Below are positions 44,790-54,583 of a stretch of 56,469 bases of DNA, in pieces; the first letter of the stretch is position 1; the number at the start of each line of letters is the position of its first letter. Origin of the DNA: Nitrosomonadales bacterium (GTDB lineage: Bacteria > Pseudomonadota > Gammaproteobacteria > Burkholderiales > Gallionellaceae). Location: contig JACRNY010000005.1 of assembly GCA_016214695.1 (NCBI GenBank), positions 144,372 through 200,840 of the forward strand. Direction: 5' to 3'. Under the pieces are notes generated by a model. The model had not been told where the DNA came from and made no database searches. It saw only the letters and a program-made list of their open reading frames with translations. The position numbers were made by a program, and so were the translations under genes.

Positions 44790-46166
44790 ATGAAGATACT
44801 TCTGACAACCCACGTCTTCCTGCCCGATTATTCATCCGGAACGGAGATACTGACTCTGGATACGGCCAGGGAACTGCGGCGTCTGGGTCACGAGGTAGAG
44901 ATCTGTACAGGATTTCCGGCCCGGCCCGGCCTGAGCGATGCCCAGCGCTTTGACAGCTACGAATACGAAGGCATTCCGGTTCACCGCTTCATGCACGATG
45001 CCGCCCCGATGGGCGGGCAATCAAATGTTGCCGAAGCGGAATACAACAATCTGTTCTTTGCCCACTGGTTTCGCGCTTACCTGAAGCGGTCCCGACCGGA
45101 CATCGTGCATTTCTTCCATCTGGGCCTGCTTTCCGCATCGGCCATAGACGTATGCCATGAACTTGGCATACCGATGGTGATGACGCCGACCGATTTCTGG
45201 CTGATCTGCCCGAACAACCAGCTCCGCCTGCCCGACAATTCGCTATGCACCGGCCCCGACCGCGACAGCGTCAATTGCATGAAGCATGCGGTAACGAACA
45301 ATCAAGCGCCAACCGTAGCCAGGATTTTTAACCTCCTGCCCTATCGGGTGGTTGCCGCGATGATTTCGGCCATCAACCGCGGCGCCTTTTCCGGCTCCTG
45401 GTTCTCGCCGTTAGTGCGAGCCCTGTCGCGGCGGGCGGGATTTCTCAGGGAGCGGATGAACAGACTGGACAGGGTCATCGTGCCTACCCGACTGATGGAA
45501 AGGATGCTGGTGAAGAATGGATTGGATCCGGCCAAGGTAAGCTTCAGCCGCTTTGGCATCCGCCCCACGAATGTCGAAGCACACAAACCGGATGCCGCCG
45601 GAAGGATCCGCATTGGTTTCATCGGAGGGCTGGCCGCACACAAGGGAGCACATTTGCTGATCAGCGCGGTCCGTCGCCTGCCGCCAGACCTGTCTTTCGA
45701 ACTGAAGATATATGGCCGGAACGATCTCTTCCCGGAATATCAGGCAAAGCTGCGGCAGCTTGCCGCAGGGGATCAGCGCATCCGCTTCTGCGGGACGTTC
45801 CCGAACGAGCAGATCGGCAAGATATTCGCGGAACTGGATATGCTGGTAGTACCGTCGATCTGGTATGAGAACACGCCACTGGTCATATACTCAGCGCAGG
45901 CGGCTGACTGTCCGGTGATCGCCACCGATCTTGGCGGCATGGCGGAAGTCATCGAGCACGGCAAGAATGGCCTGTTGTTCGAGAAAGGTGATATCGCAGG
46001 CCTGGCAACTGCCATAGAAAGACTTGCACGTGATCGGGAGCTGCTGCATCGACTGGCGGCAAATGCCATCAAGCCGAGATCGACCGGAGATTATGTGGCC
46101 GATCTACGAGCCATCTACGAGGATGTGCTGGCGGAACGACGCAGCACCGGCAAACCGCTACGCTGA
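44790..46166 (+). CDS. family 4 glycosyltransferase
   Basis: This 458-residue GT-B enzyme starts MKILLTTHVFLPDYSSGTEILTLDTARELRRLGHEV. It has DIVHFFHLGLLSASAIDVCHELGIP and PTDFWLICPNNQL. The donor domain has IGFIGGLAAHKGAHLLISAV, LKIYGRNDLFPEY and VPSIWYENTPLVIYSAQAADCPVIATDLGGMAEVI. It is the last gene of the plus-strand glycan set and ends nine bases into a convergent methyltransferase gene. Confidence 0.88.
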   Translation: MKILLTTHVFLPDYSSGTEILTLDTARELRRLGHEVEICTGFPARPGLSDAQRFDSYEYEGIPVHRFMHDAAPMGGQSNVAEAEYNNLFFAHWFRAYLKRSRPDIVHFFHLGLLSASAIDVCHELGIPMVMTPTDFWLICPNNQLRLPDNSLCTGPDRDSVNCMKHAVTNNQAPTVARIFNLLPYRVVAAMISAINRGAFSGSWFSPLVRALSRRAGFLRERMNRLDRVIVPTRLMERMLVKNGLDPAKVSFSRFGIRPTNVEAHKPDAAGRIRIGFIGGLAAHKGAHLLISAVRRLPPDLSFELKIYGRNDLFPEYQAKLRQLAAGDQRIRFCGTFPNEQIGKIFAELDMLVVPSIWYENTPLVIYSAQAADCPVIATDLGGMAEVIEHGKNGLLFEKGDIAGLATAIERLARDRELLHRLAANAIKPRSTGDYVADLRAIYEDVLAERRSTGKPLR

Positions 46167-47054
46167 TTTTTCGGCAACGACATAAGTCGTGGCTGCCAGG
46201 ATGTGGGCATTGGGTCTATTGCCAAACACCTTGTCCAGCGGCCTGATGGCAACAGCCATAACGCCCCACAATATTCGCAGCGGCAATCTGATGATGCTCG
46301 GCAAATATTCACGTATGAATACTCCCACCACAGTAGTCAGGGTGTATGCCGGCCCCACGCATGGCCCGCATTCGATCACTTTCAGCCCCGCTGCTTCAAA
46401 CAGATGCCTGTGCCCGGTGATGGTGTAGTTCTGGTAGTGATGAGGGTAGCCGTGGTAAGGAAACATGAATGGCGTACAGATGAATATCCTGCTGCCGGGC
46501 TTGAGCACTCGAAAGATTTCCCCGGCTGCCTTGGCGGGGCTATGCAAGTGCTCAAAGACCGCCTCGCTGTAAATCACATCCACGCTTGCATCCGCATATG
46601 GCAGTTGATGCGCGTCGGCCACGACATCCACATTTGGAAATGGCCCGATATTCAAGTTGATCAGCCTGTCATGGGCGCGTGCGGGTCCCCCGCCGATAGA
46701 CAGGCACAACGCATCGCTGGGCAGATCCGCAAACAAACGCTCAAATGCCTGTTTGCTTGCCTCTGTTCTGTAGTCGGAATTCAGCAATTGCCGCAAGCGG
46801 CCGAGCAATGAATCGCTCTTTCGCACGCCTTCCAGAGAATATTCCTCATTCATTCTCTTCGACGCGGATGCATATTGGGAGGTCGCGCCCGAATCTGCCA
46901 GCAGGATCGGGATCTGGCCGTTCAGCAACCTGTAGCGATGCGCATCATCTTCCGTCACCAGCCATTGCCGGTCGCTGGAAACATGCAATCGCTGTCTGGT
47001 GACGGGACAGACCAGTAACCCCTGTTCAATCTGCGTTATGGTATTCATTGACAT
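46158..47054 (-). CDS. SAM-dependent methyltransferase with N-terminal Trm112-like segment
   Basis: This 298-residue protein starts near MSMNTITQIEQGLLVCPVTRQRL; the CPVTRQRL-LLNGQIPIL pattern is the Trm112-like domain seen ahead of many methyltransferases. The catalytic domain has ALCLSIGGGPARAHDR, VVADAHQLPYADASVDVIYSEAVFEHLHSPAKAAGEIFRVLKPGS, FICTPFMFPYH. ATG 47054 follows AGGT five bases upstream; longer readings are possible. The 3' end is convergent with, and overlaps, the glycosyltransferase at 44790-46166. Confidence 0.83.
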   Translation of the reverse strand: MSMNTITQIEQGLLVCPVTRQRLHVSSDRQWLVTEDDAHRYRLLNGQIPILLADSGATSQYASASKRMNEEYSLEGVRKSDSLLGRLRQLLNSDYRTEASKQAFERLFADLPSDALCLSIGGGPARAHDRLINLNIGPFPNVDVVADAHQLPYADASVDVIYSEAVFEHLHSPAKAAGEIFRVLKPGSRIFICTPFMFPYHGYPHHYQNYTITGHRHLFEAAGLKVIECGPCVGPAYTLTTVVGVFIREYLPSIIRLPLRILWGVMAVAIRPLDKVFGNRPNAHILAATTYVVAEKSA

Positions 47055-47101
47055 ATGAACCTGAAAATACGCCCCAAACAAAGCCGTGCCTCATCGCACC
47101 G

Positions 47102-48016
47102 TCAACTCGACCTTAAATTTCTGACCACATAAAGATCCTGATGCCCCCACCAGTCTGCCTTATCCAGGCGCAGGACACTTTGATGCAGGATATCCCCGAC
47201 CGCCCTTGTGACGTACTCGGGCGTGACGATCGTGCTGCCATAATCCGCCACATCCAGATCTTTTTGCTCGCTGCTCGGCGCGAACCATATCCCGGATTCG
47301 GGCATGGCCGGTTTCCCGAGATTCTCCCAGGTGGTCATGCCGTGCGTGGTGAATATCAGGTACCCGCCCGGCTTCACCTTGTCAAAGAGCGTCTTTAGCC
47401 AGCGGCCCCAGGTACGTTCCGGCATGTGGGAGAAAAAGCTCAGGGCAAAGACGGCGTCAAATGAACCGTTCTCGATCCCGAGGTCCTCCGGTTTGGTCGC
47501 GGAGCGTATCGTGTCGACGCCCAGTGCAGACTCGATGAACGTGCAGGCTGCCGCATGGATATCACAGGAAACCAGTTTGACCGGGGCCAGCTCCCTGCTT
47601 AAGTGCCTGGTCACGCAACCATATCCCGATGCGAATTCAAGCAGAGACGTATCCGCTCCTCTCTTCACACCCAGCTGCGAGAACAGCAGGTCAGCCAATT
47701 TTTTTGCCGAGTTCGCCCCATCGTGAAAATAATATTTCACGGCTTGTTCACGGGTGCGGAAACCCGGATATGCAAGGACAAACCGGAAGATAAGGTCGTC
47801 CGGATGAACGGCGGAAGCCACGCCGGTTTCATCCGCATAGCGCACGATGTCATCCTTCATCTTCGCTCTGCCTGTACGGAGGAAATATGCAAGGTCGCCG
47901 ATCCTTTCCATTGCCCGTGCCGGCACCCGGCCAGCCCTGAGTTTGACTTCGTGCGGAAGCCGCTTCAGTTTTCGTTGCAAGTCTTCAAGTGCCACTCTGT
48001 ACCTCGGCTTAAACAT
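47102..48016 (-). CDS. SAM-dependent methyltransferase
   Basis: This 304-residue protein has an N-terminal helical region (about 1-110, including PGFRTREQAVKYYFHDG) and then SLLEFASGYGCVTRHLSREL (SAM motif I), VSCDIHAAACTFIES, NGSFDAVFALSFFSHMPERTWGRWLKTLFDKVKPGGYLIFTTHG. It belongs to the minus-strand glycan set. The substrate is unknown. It could as well act on a lipid or protein, but the setting favours sugar. Confidence 0.82.
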   Translation of the reverse strand: MFKPRYRVALEDLQRKLKRLPHEVKLRAGRVPARAMERIGDLAYFLRTGRAKMKDDIVRYADETGVASAVHPDDLIFRFVLAYPGFRTREQAVKYYFHDGANSAKKLADLLFSQLGVKRGADTSLLEFASGYGCVTRHLSRELAPVKLVSCDIHAAACTFIESALGVDTIRSATKPEDLGIENGSFDAVFALSFFSHMPERTWGRWLKTLFDKVKPGGYLIFTTHGMTTWENLGKPAMPESGIWFAPSSEQKDLDVADYGSTIVTPEYVTRAVGDILHQSVLRLDKADWWGHQDLYVVRNLRSS

Positions 48017-48132
48017 TGCTCATTACACTTTCTTATCTGATGCATTCCATATTCAGGAGAGCCCATAGTGCCAGAAACTCCTGCGATGGCAATCTGACCA
48101 TCCGCATGCGATCGCCCCCTTGTGGCGCTGAT

Positions 48133-50118
48133 TCAGTTCCGGGGAAATTGCGAAACCAGGAATTGCGAGCCCTTCGTGGTCAGATGCACGTGATCATATG
48201 CTGTAAGCGTATCCCCGGTCTCTCCCAATCTGGTGATGCAGCCATCTTCATTGCACAGGATCCTTATGGGAGATATGTAGCTGATGTGCAATTGTCGGGC
48301 AAAATCGGAAAGCACTGGGTCCAGTTGCAGCACATCCTGCCGCAAGCCGAATTCCATCCTTGCCGGAATCTGGCGAAACACATCGGATCTGAATTTCAGG
48401 AATAACAGCCTGGGCAGGTTGTCCGTCCAGCGGGGAGCGGGGCCGATCAGATCTATATCGGTGATCCCGATCTGACGGAGCCGCTCTATCGTGCCTTCCA
48501 GTTGCTTCCAGTCATACTCGTTCCATATGGCCGCGAGTACGACCTTATCCGGTCTTTGCTGCCTGATAGACTCGAAGACGTAGTCGTTGATCTTCCTGCA
48601 ATGCGGACGGATCCCGATCTCCATATCCAGAATCGGGGGACACAAACTGGCTGTCCGCATGGCGATCTGGTACTCCCCGCCAAAAGAGGATTGGTACCCC
48701 GGGTACAAATGCTCTGCATTCGAGTCGCCCCATAACAATAGCAATGGCTTTTTTCCCTGCTCATCCCGCCATAGGCAATGTTTGAAGGCAGTGTAGTCCT
48801 GCGTCTGGCTCAAAGAGCAGCTTGCCCTCCCCCAGCCTTCGAACTTGGCGCGCTTGTATTCCAGCAGTTCCCGCGTGATCGCGGGGAATCTGAATCCCAG
48901 CCCGTCCCGTTTGAAACAGTTATACCCTGCATAACCCGCAGCAATCATCAAGACAAACAGAACGATCACTTTCCCGTTGCTGCGCTCACCGGAACGGATC
49001 GGCCTTTCAACAAACCGGTATGTCAGCCAGGCAAGCGCGATAGAGATGACCACAACGGCGAACCGCACTTCCATCGAGGGCGATTTTCCCTCCGCGATAC
49101 GGGCGAAGGACAGCAAGGGCCAGTGCCATAGATACAGCGGGTAGCTGATCAGCCCGAACCATACCAATACACGGTTGGCAAGAACGGTACGGTTCAGCCA
49201 GGTATCCGGCCCCGCGGAGATGATCAGCACAGCCCCCAGCGTCGGCAGCAGCGCCCACCAGCCCGGTATGGCACTCTCTCTGGTAATGACAAGGACAGCA
49301 AGGATGATCAGGCCTGCACCGAGCAGCGAACGCGAGCTGCTCCAGCTGTTGCCACGGTCAGCCGGACTTTGCCCACAGGCAGTTTGCCCGATCCCGGCAA
49401 ACGGACTCACGCCTTGCTGCTTGCGGTACGCCAGGATGGAACCCGCCAGCAACTCCCAGAATCGCGTTTGCGGTGAATAGAACGCGGTGACCGAGTCGAA
49501 ATAGACCGTGCTTTGGACAATGTTCAGCGCGAAGGAAACGACGGCAATGACGATCGTGACCTTGAGCAGATCGAAGTCTTTTTTCCAGACAAACCACAGG
49601 AGCAAGGGCCAGACGATATAGAACTGCTCTTCAATGCCCAGCGACCAGAGATGCAGCAGCGGCTTTGAATCTGCGGCACCGTCAAAATAGCCGCTCTCGT
49701 TCCAGAACAGCAGATTCGAAATGAAACCCGCACCGCCCGCGATGTGCTTGCCCAGTTGCGCAAATTCCGAGGGCATAAGCAAAAACCAGCCGGCTGCATA
49801 ACTAGCGATCAGAACTAGCAGCAGTGCAGGAAATATGCGCCGGATACGTCGGCTGTAGAATTCGATGAAGCTGAAGCTGTTGTTCTTCAGGTTAGCGAAG
49901 ATGATCGTCGAGATCAGAAAACCGGAAATGACGAAGAAGATATCCACGCCGATGAAACCGCCCCCGATCATGTCCGGGAATGCGTGGAATCCCACAACGG
50001 AAAGAACGGCTATCGCACGGAGTCCGTCGATGTCGGCACGGTATTTCGGGTGGGTCAGGTGTCCGGAAGGAAAGCGGCTCCGCTCTTCGCACCCGCTTTG
50101 ACTGGCGATGATTTCCAA
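48133..50118 (-). CDS. membrane acyltransferase 3 fused to SGNH domain
   Basis: This 661-residue protein O-acylates a surface glycan. The N-terminal acyltransferase-3 domain starts YRADIDGLRAIAVLSVVGFHAF (His) and has GGFIGVDIFFVISGFLIS, FYSRRIRRIFPALL and SLGIEEQFYIVWPLLL among about ten membrane segments. The C-terminal SGNH domain has LLLLWGDSNAEHLYPGY (Gly-Asp-Ser) and the Asp/His pair in AYDHVHLTTKGSQFL. No ATG lies before the conserved start, so TTG at 50118 with GAGG four bases upstream is the likely start. It follows the previous gene by four bases. Confidence 0.9.
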   Translation of the reverse strand: MEIIASQSGCEERSRFPSGHLTHPKYRADIDGLRAIAVLSVVGFHAFPDMIGGGFIGVDIFFVISGFLISTIIFANLKNNSFSFIEFYSRRIRRIFPALLLVLIASYAAGWFLLMPSEFAQLGKHIAGGAGFISNLLFWNESGYFDGAADSKPLLHLWSLGIEEQFYIVWPLLLWFVWKKDFDLLKVTIVIAVVSFALNIVQSTVYFDSVTAFYSPQTRFWELLAGSILAYRKQQGVSPFAGIGQTACGQSPADRGNSWSSSRSLLGAGLIILAVLVITRESAIPGWWALLPTLGAVLIISAGPDTWLNRTVLANRVLVWFGLISYPLYLWHWPLLSFARIAEGKSPSMEVRFAVVVISIALAWLTYRFVERPIRSGERSNGKVIVLFVLMIAAGYAGYNCFKRDGLGFRFPAITRELLEYKRAKFEGWGRASCSLSQTQDYTAFKHCLWRDEQGKKPLLLLWGDSNAEHLYPGYQSSFGGEYQIAMRTASLCPPILDMEIGIRPHCRKINDYVFESIRQQRPDKVVLAAIWNEYDWKQLEGTIERLRQIGITDIDLIGPAPRWTDNLPRLLFLKFRSDVFRQIPARMEFGLRQDVLQLDPVLSDFARQLHISYISPIRILCNEDGCITRLGETGDTLTAYDHVHLTTKGSQFLVSQFPRN

Positions 50119-50122
50119 GACC

Positions 50123-50950
50123 TCAGCTCTTTGACCGGGCCGGCTTTTTCGCCAGCAGCAATATATGGTGCGGATAGATCCGTTCGACTGCCAGCACCTT
50201 CAACCCGGCATATTCGACGAGTCTCACCACAAGCGCCGCATCGAACACATGATGGTGCAGACAGCGGTTCTCGACGTTCTTCATGGAACGCCTCCTGAAT
50301 GCCTCGCTATCACCCGCTTCCGGGTCCCGCTCCAGATCATGCAGTGCCAGGATCTCCGGCAGATGCGTCAAGTCGTCCTCCTTCATCCCGGCTTCGAAAT
50401 CCGCGATCAGATGCTCCATCGTCGTCAGCGGACGTCGATAGTCGAAGGTGTGGGCCCTGTCGGGCAGCAGCAGCACCAGCATCCCGTCGTCGGCAAGCAG
50501 GCGCTTCCATTCGGATAGCGCGAGTATCGGATTGGCCACATGTTCGAGTACATGCGAGGAGAGTACGAAGTCATAAGCACCGGTATCCAGGGCGCTCATG
50601 GCGGTCGCTTCGAGGATATATTGCCGGCCGGGCGGTTTGCTGCGATCGAAGCGGAACGTATGTCCCTGCCTGATATCGCCTTCCCAGACTGTCACATCGC
50701 CGAAGTTGCAATTGTCGAGGTGGCCGACTATCGGATACAGCGGGAATATGCCGCCTCTGGTGAACACCTGGCTCGGCCCGCCGATCTCCAGCCCCCGTCT
50801 GCCAACGAACAGTTCCTGATATGCCGGGAACGATCTGGCGCGTCCTGCCAGCATCCTGCGCAAACGCACAACGACGGCACGCGCCATCCCCGCGATCCCG
50901 CGCACCCGAACGATATGGACGATCTTGCCGATCATTGCCGATACAGCCAT
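50123..50950 (-). CDS. methyltransferase type 11-like protein
   Basis: This protein of up to 275 residues has YQELFVGRRGLEIGGPSQVF as SAM motif I, YDFVLSSHVLEHVANPILALSEWKRLLADDGMLVLLLPDR and RPLTTMEHLIADFEAG, followed by LVRLVEYAGLKVLAVERI. ATG at 50950 has no good ribosome site. The internal ATG at 50935 overlaps the upstream stop (ATGA) and may be used instead. The function is probably methylation of a glycan component. Confidence 0.8.
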   Translation of the reverse strand: MAVSAMIGKIVHIVRVRGIAGMARAVVVRLRRMLAGRARSFPAYQELFVGRRGLEIGGPSQVFTRGGIFPLYPIVGHLDNCNFGDVTVWEGDIRQGHTFRFDRSKPPGRQYILEATAMSALDTGAYDFVLSSHVLEHVANPILALSEWKRLLADDGMLVLLLPDRAHTFDYRRPLTTMEHLIADFEAGMKEDDLTHLPEILALHDLERDPEAGDSEAFRRRSMKNVENRCLHHHVFDAALVVRLVEYAGLKVLAVERIYPHHILLLAKKPARSKS

Positions 50951-51870
50951 TTTTTTTCACACGCCCCCATGCGATGGCGAACCCCGTCCGCGATGCCTGC
51001 AACGAATGCGCGGATCTTGGCGACGCGCTGTCTTTCCAGTGTAGCCAGCAGGATCAGGCCCAGCAGCAGACGCAGCAGACGACGCAGGCACCAGTCTGGC
51101 TCCCGCCACCAGTACTTGGCCAGCGTGACCACGGTATTGCGGGCGATGTAATACTTTCGCAGCGGCGGATGATTGGGCAGGACTCCAAGCAGCGGCAAGC
51201 GCACCCCGCCGCGCTCGCCGACACTGTGATCCATCACCGGTTTCCGGCTGATCACCACCTGATGGCCGTTGGCGCGCATGCGCAAACAGAATTCGTGATC
51301 CACCTGGTCGATGAAGTAATCCTCACGAAAACCGCCCACCGCCCGCGCCACAGCTGCATCGACCAGACTGCCCGAGGTGATGACCGTTTTCTGTCTCAGG
51401 CACCCCGACTCTCCGACGGCGGGGACCTTCAGCCGACCGCTCTGGCTGTCGAAATAGTTCCCGCCGATCACCGCCGCTTTCGGCTCGCAGGACTCATGCA
51501 CCTGGAGCAAGGTCGACACCATGTCGGGATAACTGCGGGTGTCCTGATCGAGGGTCAGCAGCCACTTGCAGCCGATCTGCAGCGCATATTCGAGTCCCTG
51601 GTTCAGGGCTGCCGCAATCCCTGCGTTGCGCCGATTCTCGATGAGATGGATCTTTCCCGCGCTCCCCGCCAGCTGCACAAGCTGCTGTGCGGCTCCCGGT
51701 GTCGGCGTGTTGTCGACCACCACCACAGTACCGACCTGCGGCAGTATGTCTTGCAGGCGACCTGCGAAGCCATCGTCCGGAAAATACGCCACCACCACCG
51801 CGCACACTGCTTCCGCTGCCGCATCGAGCGGCATGGCATCAGCGGGCAAGGTCTGGCGTTCCTGTTTCAT
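50932..51870 (-). CDS. rhamnosyltransferase-like family 2 glycosyltransferase
   Basis: This 312-residue enzyme has VCAVVVAYFPDDGFAGRLQDIL, VVVVDNTPTPGA, HLIENRRNAGIAAALNQGLEYAL and the metal site LLTLDQDTRS. These are the hallmarks of dTDP-rhamnose-type GT2 proteins (NxGIAxxxNxG). FREDYFIDQVDHEFCLRMRANGH and YYIARNTVVTLAKYW near the C-terminus match the same family. ATG 51870 was chosen since the upstream frame (to 52029) overlaps the previous gene and lacks the family start. Confidence 0.88.
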   Translation of the reverse strand: MKQERQTLPADAMPLDAAAEAVCAVVVAYFPDDGFAGRLQDILPQVGTVVVVDNTPTPGAAQQLVQLAGSAGKIHLIENRRNAGIAAALNQGLEYALQIGCKWLLTLDQDTRSYPDMVSTLLQVHESCEPKAAVIGGNYFDSQSGRLKVPAVGESGCLRQKTVITSGSLVDAAVARAVGGFREDYFIDQVDHEFCLRMRANGHQVVISRKPVMDHSVGERGGVRLPLLGVLPNHPPLRKYYIARNTVVTLAKYWWREPDWCLRRLLRLLLGLILLATLERQRVAKIRAFVAGIADGVRHRMGACEKKWLYRQ

Positions 51871-51907
51871 GATGCTTTCACGATCTTGAATGATGGGAAC
51901 CCGGCCA

Positions 51908-53005
51908 TCAGCGCGCGGCCAGGCGCTGATAGAGCGCGGCATAACGAGCGGCACAGTCATCCCAATCCCCGATGGTTTCCTTGATGCATCGGCGCGCCGC
52001 TGCGCCGATGCGCCGATTGGCGGAGACATCCTCCAAATGGTTCAGGGCTTCCACCAGCTGGCTGCGTTCCTGCACCAGCCAGCCCGTGTCCCGATGCCGA
52101 ATGAGATCCAGATGTGCCGGCAGATCCGAGGCGATCACGGGCAATCCTGCCGCCATCGCTTCCAGCATGACTTGCGGGCGGCCCTCATCATGCATACTGA
52201 GGGTGATCAGTCCGGTGGCACGCGGGAACCAATCGTTCCTCAATTCGTCCGGATGGGTGGGACCGTGCCAGACCACCCAGGGAGGCAGCTCCAGTTGCTC
52301 CTGCATCGGGCCGAACAGGTGCAACTGTCGCTGGGCACCGAACAGCCCCTCTCCCCAGGCGAACAGATTCCCGACCTTGTTCCGGGTGAGCCGGGTCACC
52401 GCGATCCAGCACGCGCATTCCGCACCGCTGCGCTCCACCTCGAACCAGCTTCGGCTCACGCCGAAAGGGATCGCTTCCACGTCGGCCACATCGCCGAAAT
52501 CCGCTTGCAGCCGCGGCAGCATCCACGCCGCGTTCGGGGCCAGCACCGTCGGACGTTGCCGGAACACCGCGCGCAGCATGGCTCGCATGCCCGGCTTGTC
52601 CAGCAGGGCGTAATCGCTGCCCAGCACAGTGACCAAAGCCGGAGTAGAGGTACCCCACAAGGGAATGGCATTCTGCAACCAGTTCACATGCACCACTTCA
52701 TGACGTGAATGGCGGTAGGCCCGGCGCAAACGCCGCAACAGATCGAACAGCATGACCACGCTGGTGAGATTCTTCTGGCGCAGGATATGGGCGATCCCGC
52801 CCTGTGCCGACATCTTCTGCAGAAAGCGACTGTCGCCGTCCTCCAGCGCACTTTCAAGCCGGCCCGGCAATTCACCCGGCGGCGCCCACAAGGAAAGTGA
52901 TAGGTCCCGGCGGCGCGCCACGGATTCGGCCATGTCGTAAATGAAACGGCCACGCCAATCCTGCGCGTTTTCCGGGAAGGAGGTACCAACCATCAGGACC
53001 TTCAA
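51908..53005 (-). CDS. family 4 glycosyltransferase
   Basis: This 365-residue GT-B protein starts MKVLMVGTSFPENAQDWRGRFIYDMAESVARR. It has HEVVHVNWLQNAIPL, VTVLGSDYALLDKPGMRAML, VEAIPFGVSRSWFE, and the donor-binding motif SMHDEGRPQVMLEAMAAGLPVIASDLPAHLDLI (Glu of E-G-R-P-Q-x-x-L-E). A short insertion rich in Cys/Trp (ECACWIAVTRLTRNK) replaces the usual VGRL segment. It begins next to the stop of the GT2 gene at 53006. Confidence 0.85.
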   Translation of the reverse strand: MKVLMVGTSFPENAQDWRGRFIYDMAESVARRRDLSLSLWAPPGELPGRLESALEDGDSRFLQKMSAQGGIAHILRQKNLTSVVMLFDLLRRLRRAYRHSRHEVVHVNWLQNAIPLWGTSTPALVTVLGSDYALLDKPGMRAMLRAVFRQRPTVLAPNAAWMLPRLQADFGDVADVEAIPFGVSRSWFEVERSGAECACWIAVTRLTRNKVGNLFAWGEGLFGAQRQLHLFGPMQEQLELPPWVVWHGPTHPDELRNDWFPRATGLITLSMHDEGRPQVMLEAMAAGLPVIASDLPAHLDLIRHRDTGWLVQERSQLVEALNHLEDVSANRRIGAAARRCIKETIGDWDDCAARYAALYQRLAAR

Positions 53006-53974
53006 CTAGTCACCCTCGTGTTTCGACTGATCGATATCCTTGTAATGCAATGCGGAGATCTGTTCCGACACGATACCGATGAGGAAGGTGAGGATCGCCG
53101 AGATGAACAGCAACGCGCTCATGTTGGTGAAGCGCCCCTGGCTCAGGTAGGTAAAAAGATAGTAACCGGTGCCGGTAAGGAAAAAACCGGCACTGACCGG
53201 CAAGAAAAGCTTCTGCGGGGAATACAGCGTGCCGATCTTGATGATGATCAGCAGGAAGCGCATGCCGTCGCGAAGCGGGCGGATGTGACTCCGTCCCGTG
53301 CTGCGCCGGGGCGTGTGGATAGGCAGGTACGTCACACTGAAGCCGGCACGAAAGAAACTCATGGTGATCGTGGTCGGGTATGAAAAACCATTGGGCAGCA
53401 AATAAAGGAATTTGCGGAATTTGTTCGCCCTGACCACCCTGAGCCCGGAGGTGAGATCCTCCACCGGCTGCTGGATCATCCAGGTTGCAAAACGGCTGAA
53501 CAAGTCGTTCGCCACCGCCCGGTGGGCACCCGCATGCGAACCCGACTGGCGCGCACCCACCACCATATCGTAACCCTCGGCGAACTTCTCCAGCAATGCC
53601 GGAAGGTCCTGCGGTTTGTGCTGGCCGTCGGCATCCATGAAAACCAGCACCTCCCCGCTCGCGGCGCGCGCGCCGGATTTGACCGCGGCGCCGTTGCCCT
53701 TCGGGTAGGGATGATTCACCACACGCACGGGAAATTCGACGCACACCGCACGGGTGTCATCGTCCGAGCCATCATTTACGACAATGATCTCCGCCTGTGG
53801 CAGCAACGCCACCAGCTCGGGCAGCAGACGGCGCAATCCATCCGCTTCGTTGCGCGCAGGAAGGATCAGACTCACCAGTTCTTTCTTCACATCAGGTCCC
53901 GGAAGGAGTTCATCGGTTTTCTCTCGCAAGTCGGGATGGAACTCCGCGCTTGGAGCTTGCGCAACGGATTCCAT
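53006..53974 (-). CDS. polyprenyl-phosphate glycosyltransferase, DPM-synthase-like
   Basis: This 322-residue enzyme has a GT2 domain: VSLILPARNEADGLRRLLPELV, EIIVVNDGSDDDT, KGNGAAVKSGARAASGEVLVFMDADGQHKPQDLP (DADGQ metal site) and GSHAGAHRAVANDLFSRFATWMI. At least two C-terminal membrane segments follow (FLPVSAGFFLTGTGYYLFTYL and ALLFISAILTFLIGIVSEQI). This layout fits enzymes that load a sugar onto undecaprenyl phosphate on the inner face. It is the first gene of the minus-strand glycan set and is divergent from the small gene at 54058. Confidence 0.87.
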   Translation of the reverse strand: MESVAQAPSAEFHPDLREKTDELLPGPDVKKELVSLILPARNEADGLRRLLPELVALLPQAEIIVVNDGSDDDTRAVCVEFPVRVVNHPYPKGNGAAVKSGARAASGEVLVFMDADGQHKPQDLPALLEKFAEGYDMVVGARQSGSHAGAHRAVANDLFSRFATWMIQQPVEDLTSGLRVVRANKFRKFLYLLPNGFSYPTTITMSFFRAGFSVTYLPIHTPRRSTGRSHIRPLRDGMRFLLIIIKIGTLYSPQKLFLPVSAGFFLTGTGYYLFTYLSQGRFTNMSALLFISAILTFLIGIVSEQISALHYKDIDQSKHEGD

Positions 53975-53998
53975 CGAGGACAGACGGATGGATGTTAC

Positions 53999-54028
53999 TT
54001 GAACAGGGAATAAATGTTAATGTAATGT
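53999..54028 (+). promoter_or_regulatory. possible sigma-70 promoter for the small gene at 54058
   Basis: TTGAAC at 53999-54004 and TAATGT at 54023-54028 are 18 bases apart, a moderate match to a housekeeping promoter in an otherwise AT-rich stretch. It would give a leader of about 25 bases before the ATG. This is a weak call from inspection only. Confidence 0.35.
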
Positions 54029-54057
54029 TCAGTCTCAAATAGCGCGGGAGAAGCGGG

Positions 54058-54351
54058 ATGATCTTAAGTTGGTTCGATGCAAGCGAGGCCAAGGAATTTG
54101 GCACCTCTCTGGCCCAGTTCTACATCAACAGGGTCCCAGCCGGAGACTCCGTCGGCAAGAGCAAATCCATCGCGAAACAGCAGGAAGTGATCAAGAAGGT
54201 ATTCCAGCAGATGGCCCGATTCAAGCAGGAGCACAAGCTGAACATCTATAAAAAGGCCCAGCTGGGAAACGCATTCAAATGGGCTCTGACCGATGCAGGA
54301 TACGATGCCGAATTCGTGAATCAGCTGACCAAGGAATTGATGCTAATTTAA
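54058..54351 (+). CDS. small protein of unknown function
   Basis: This 97-residue protein starts after GGGAGAAGCGGG. It is helical and basic (KSKSIAKQQEVIKKVFQQMARFKQEHKLNIYKKAQLGNAFKWALTD in its middle) with no signal peptide or membrane segment. The codon pattern and ribosome site support it as a gene. I do not recognise a family. It stands alone between the divergent GT2 gene and the TPR glycosyltransferase gene. Confidence 0.7.
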   Translation: MILSWFDASEAKEFGTSLAQFYINRVPAGDSVGKSKSIAKQQEVIKKVFQQMARFKQEHKLNIYKKAQLGNAFKWALTDAGYDAEFVNQLTKELMLI

Positions 54352-54442
54352 GGTCATATCCACGCCCCTCACCAATCGTTCATCGAGAGTTCTTGCGGCA
54401 CGCGCCGGCGCATCCATGGCGTAGCTGCATGACCATGGATGC

Positions 54443-54583
54443 GGCAACATTCCCGCCCACCTAATCCGCCCGCCGATCATGCTTAACTGGCTCAAAAAGA
54501 CGCTCACCGATCCCGGCAACACGGCGCAGCCGCAAGGCAGCGTTGCACCTGATGCCGGCGCGCCGACGAAGGCCGCTCAGCCC
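54443..54583 (+). repeat. direct repeat, left copy (1886-base period)
   Basis: These 141 bases are identical to 56329-56469. The first 36 bases reproduce the 3' end of the TPR glycosyltransferase coding region (PPNPPADHA and stop), although no full gene precedes them, so they look like the tail of a lost or uncounted copy. The rest encodes the first 35 residues of the gene. Confidence 0.9.
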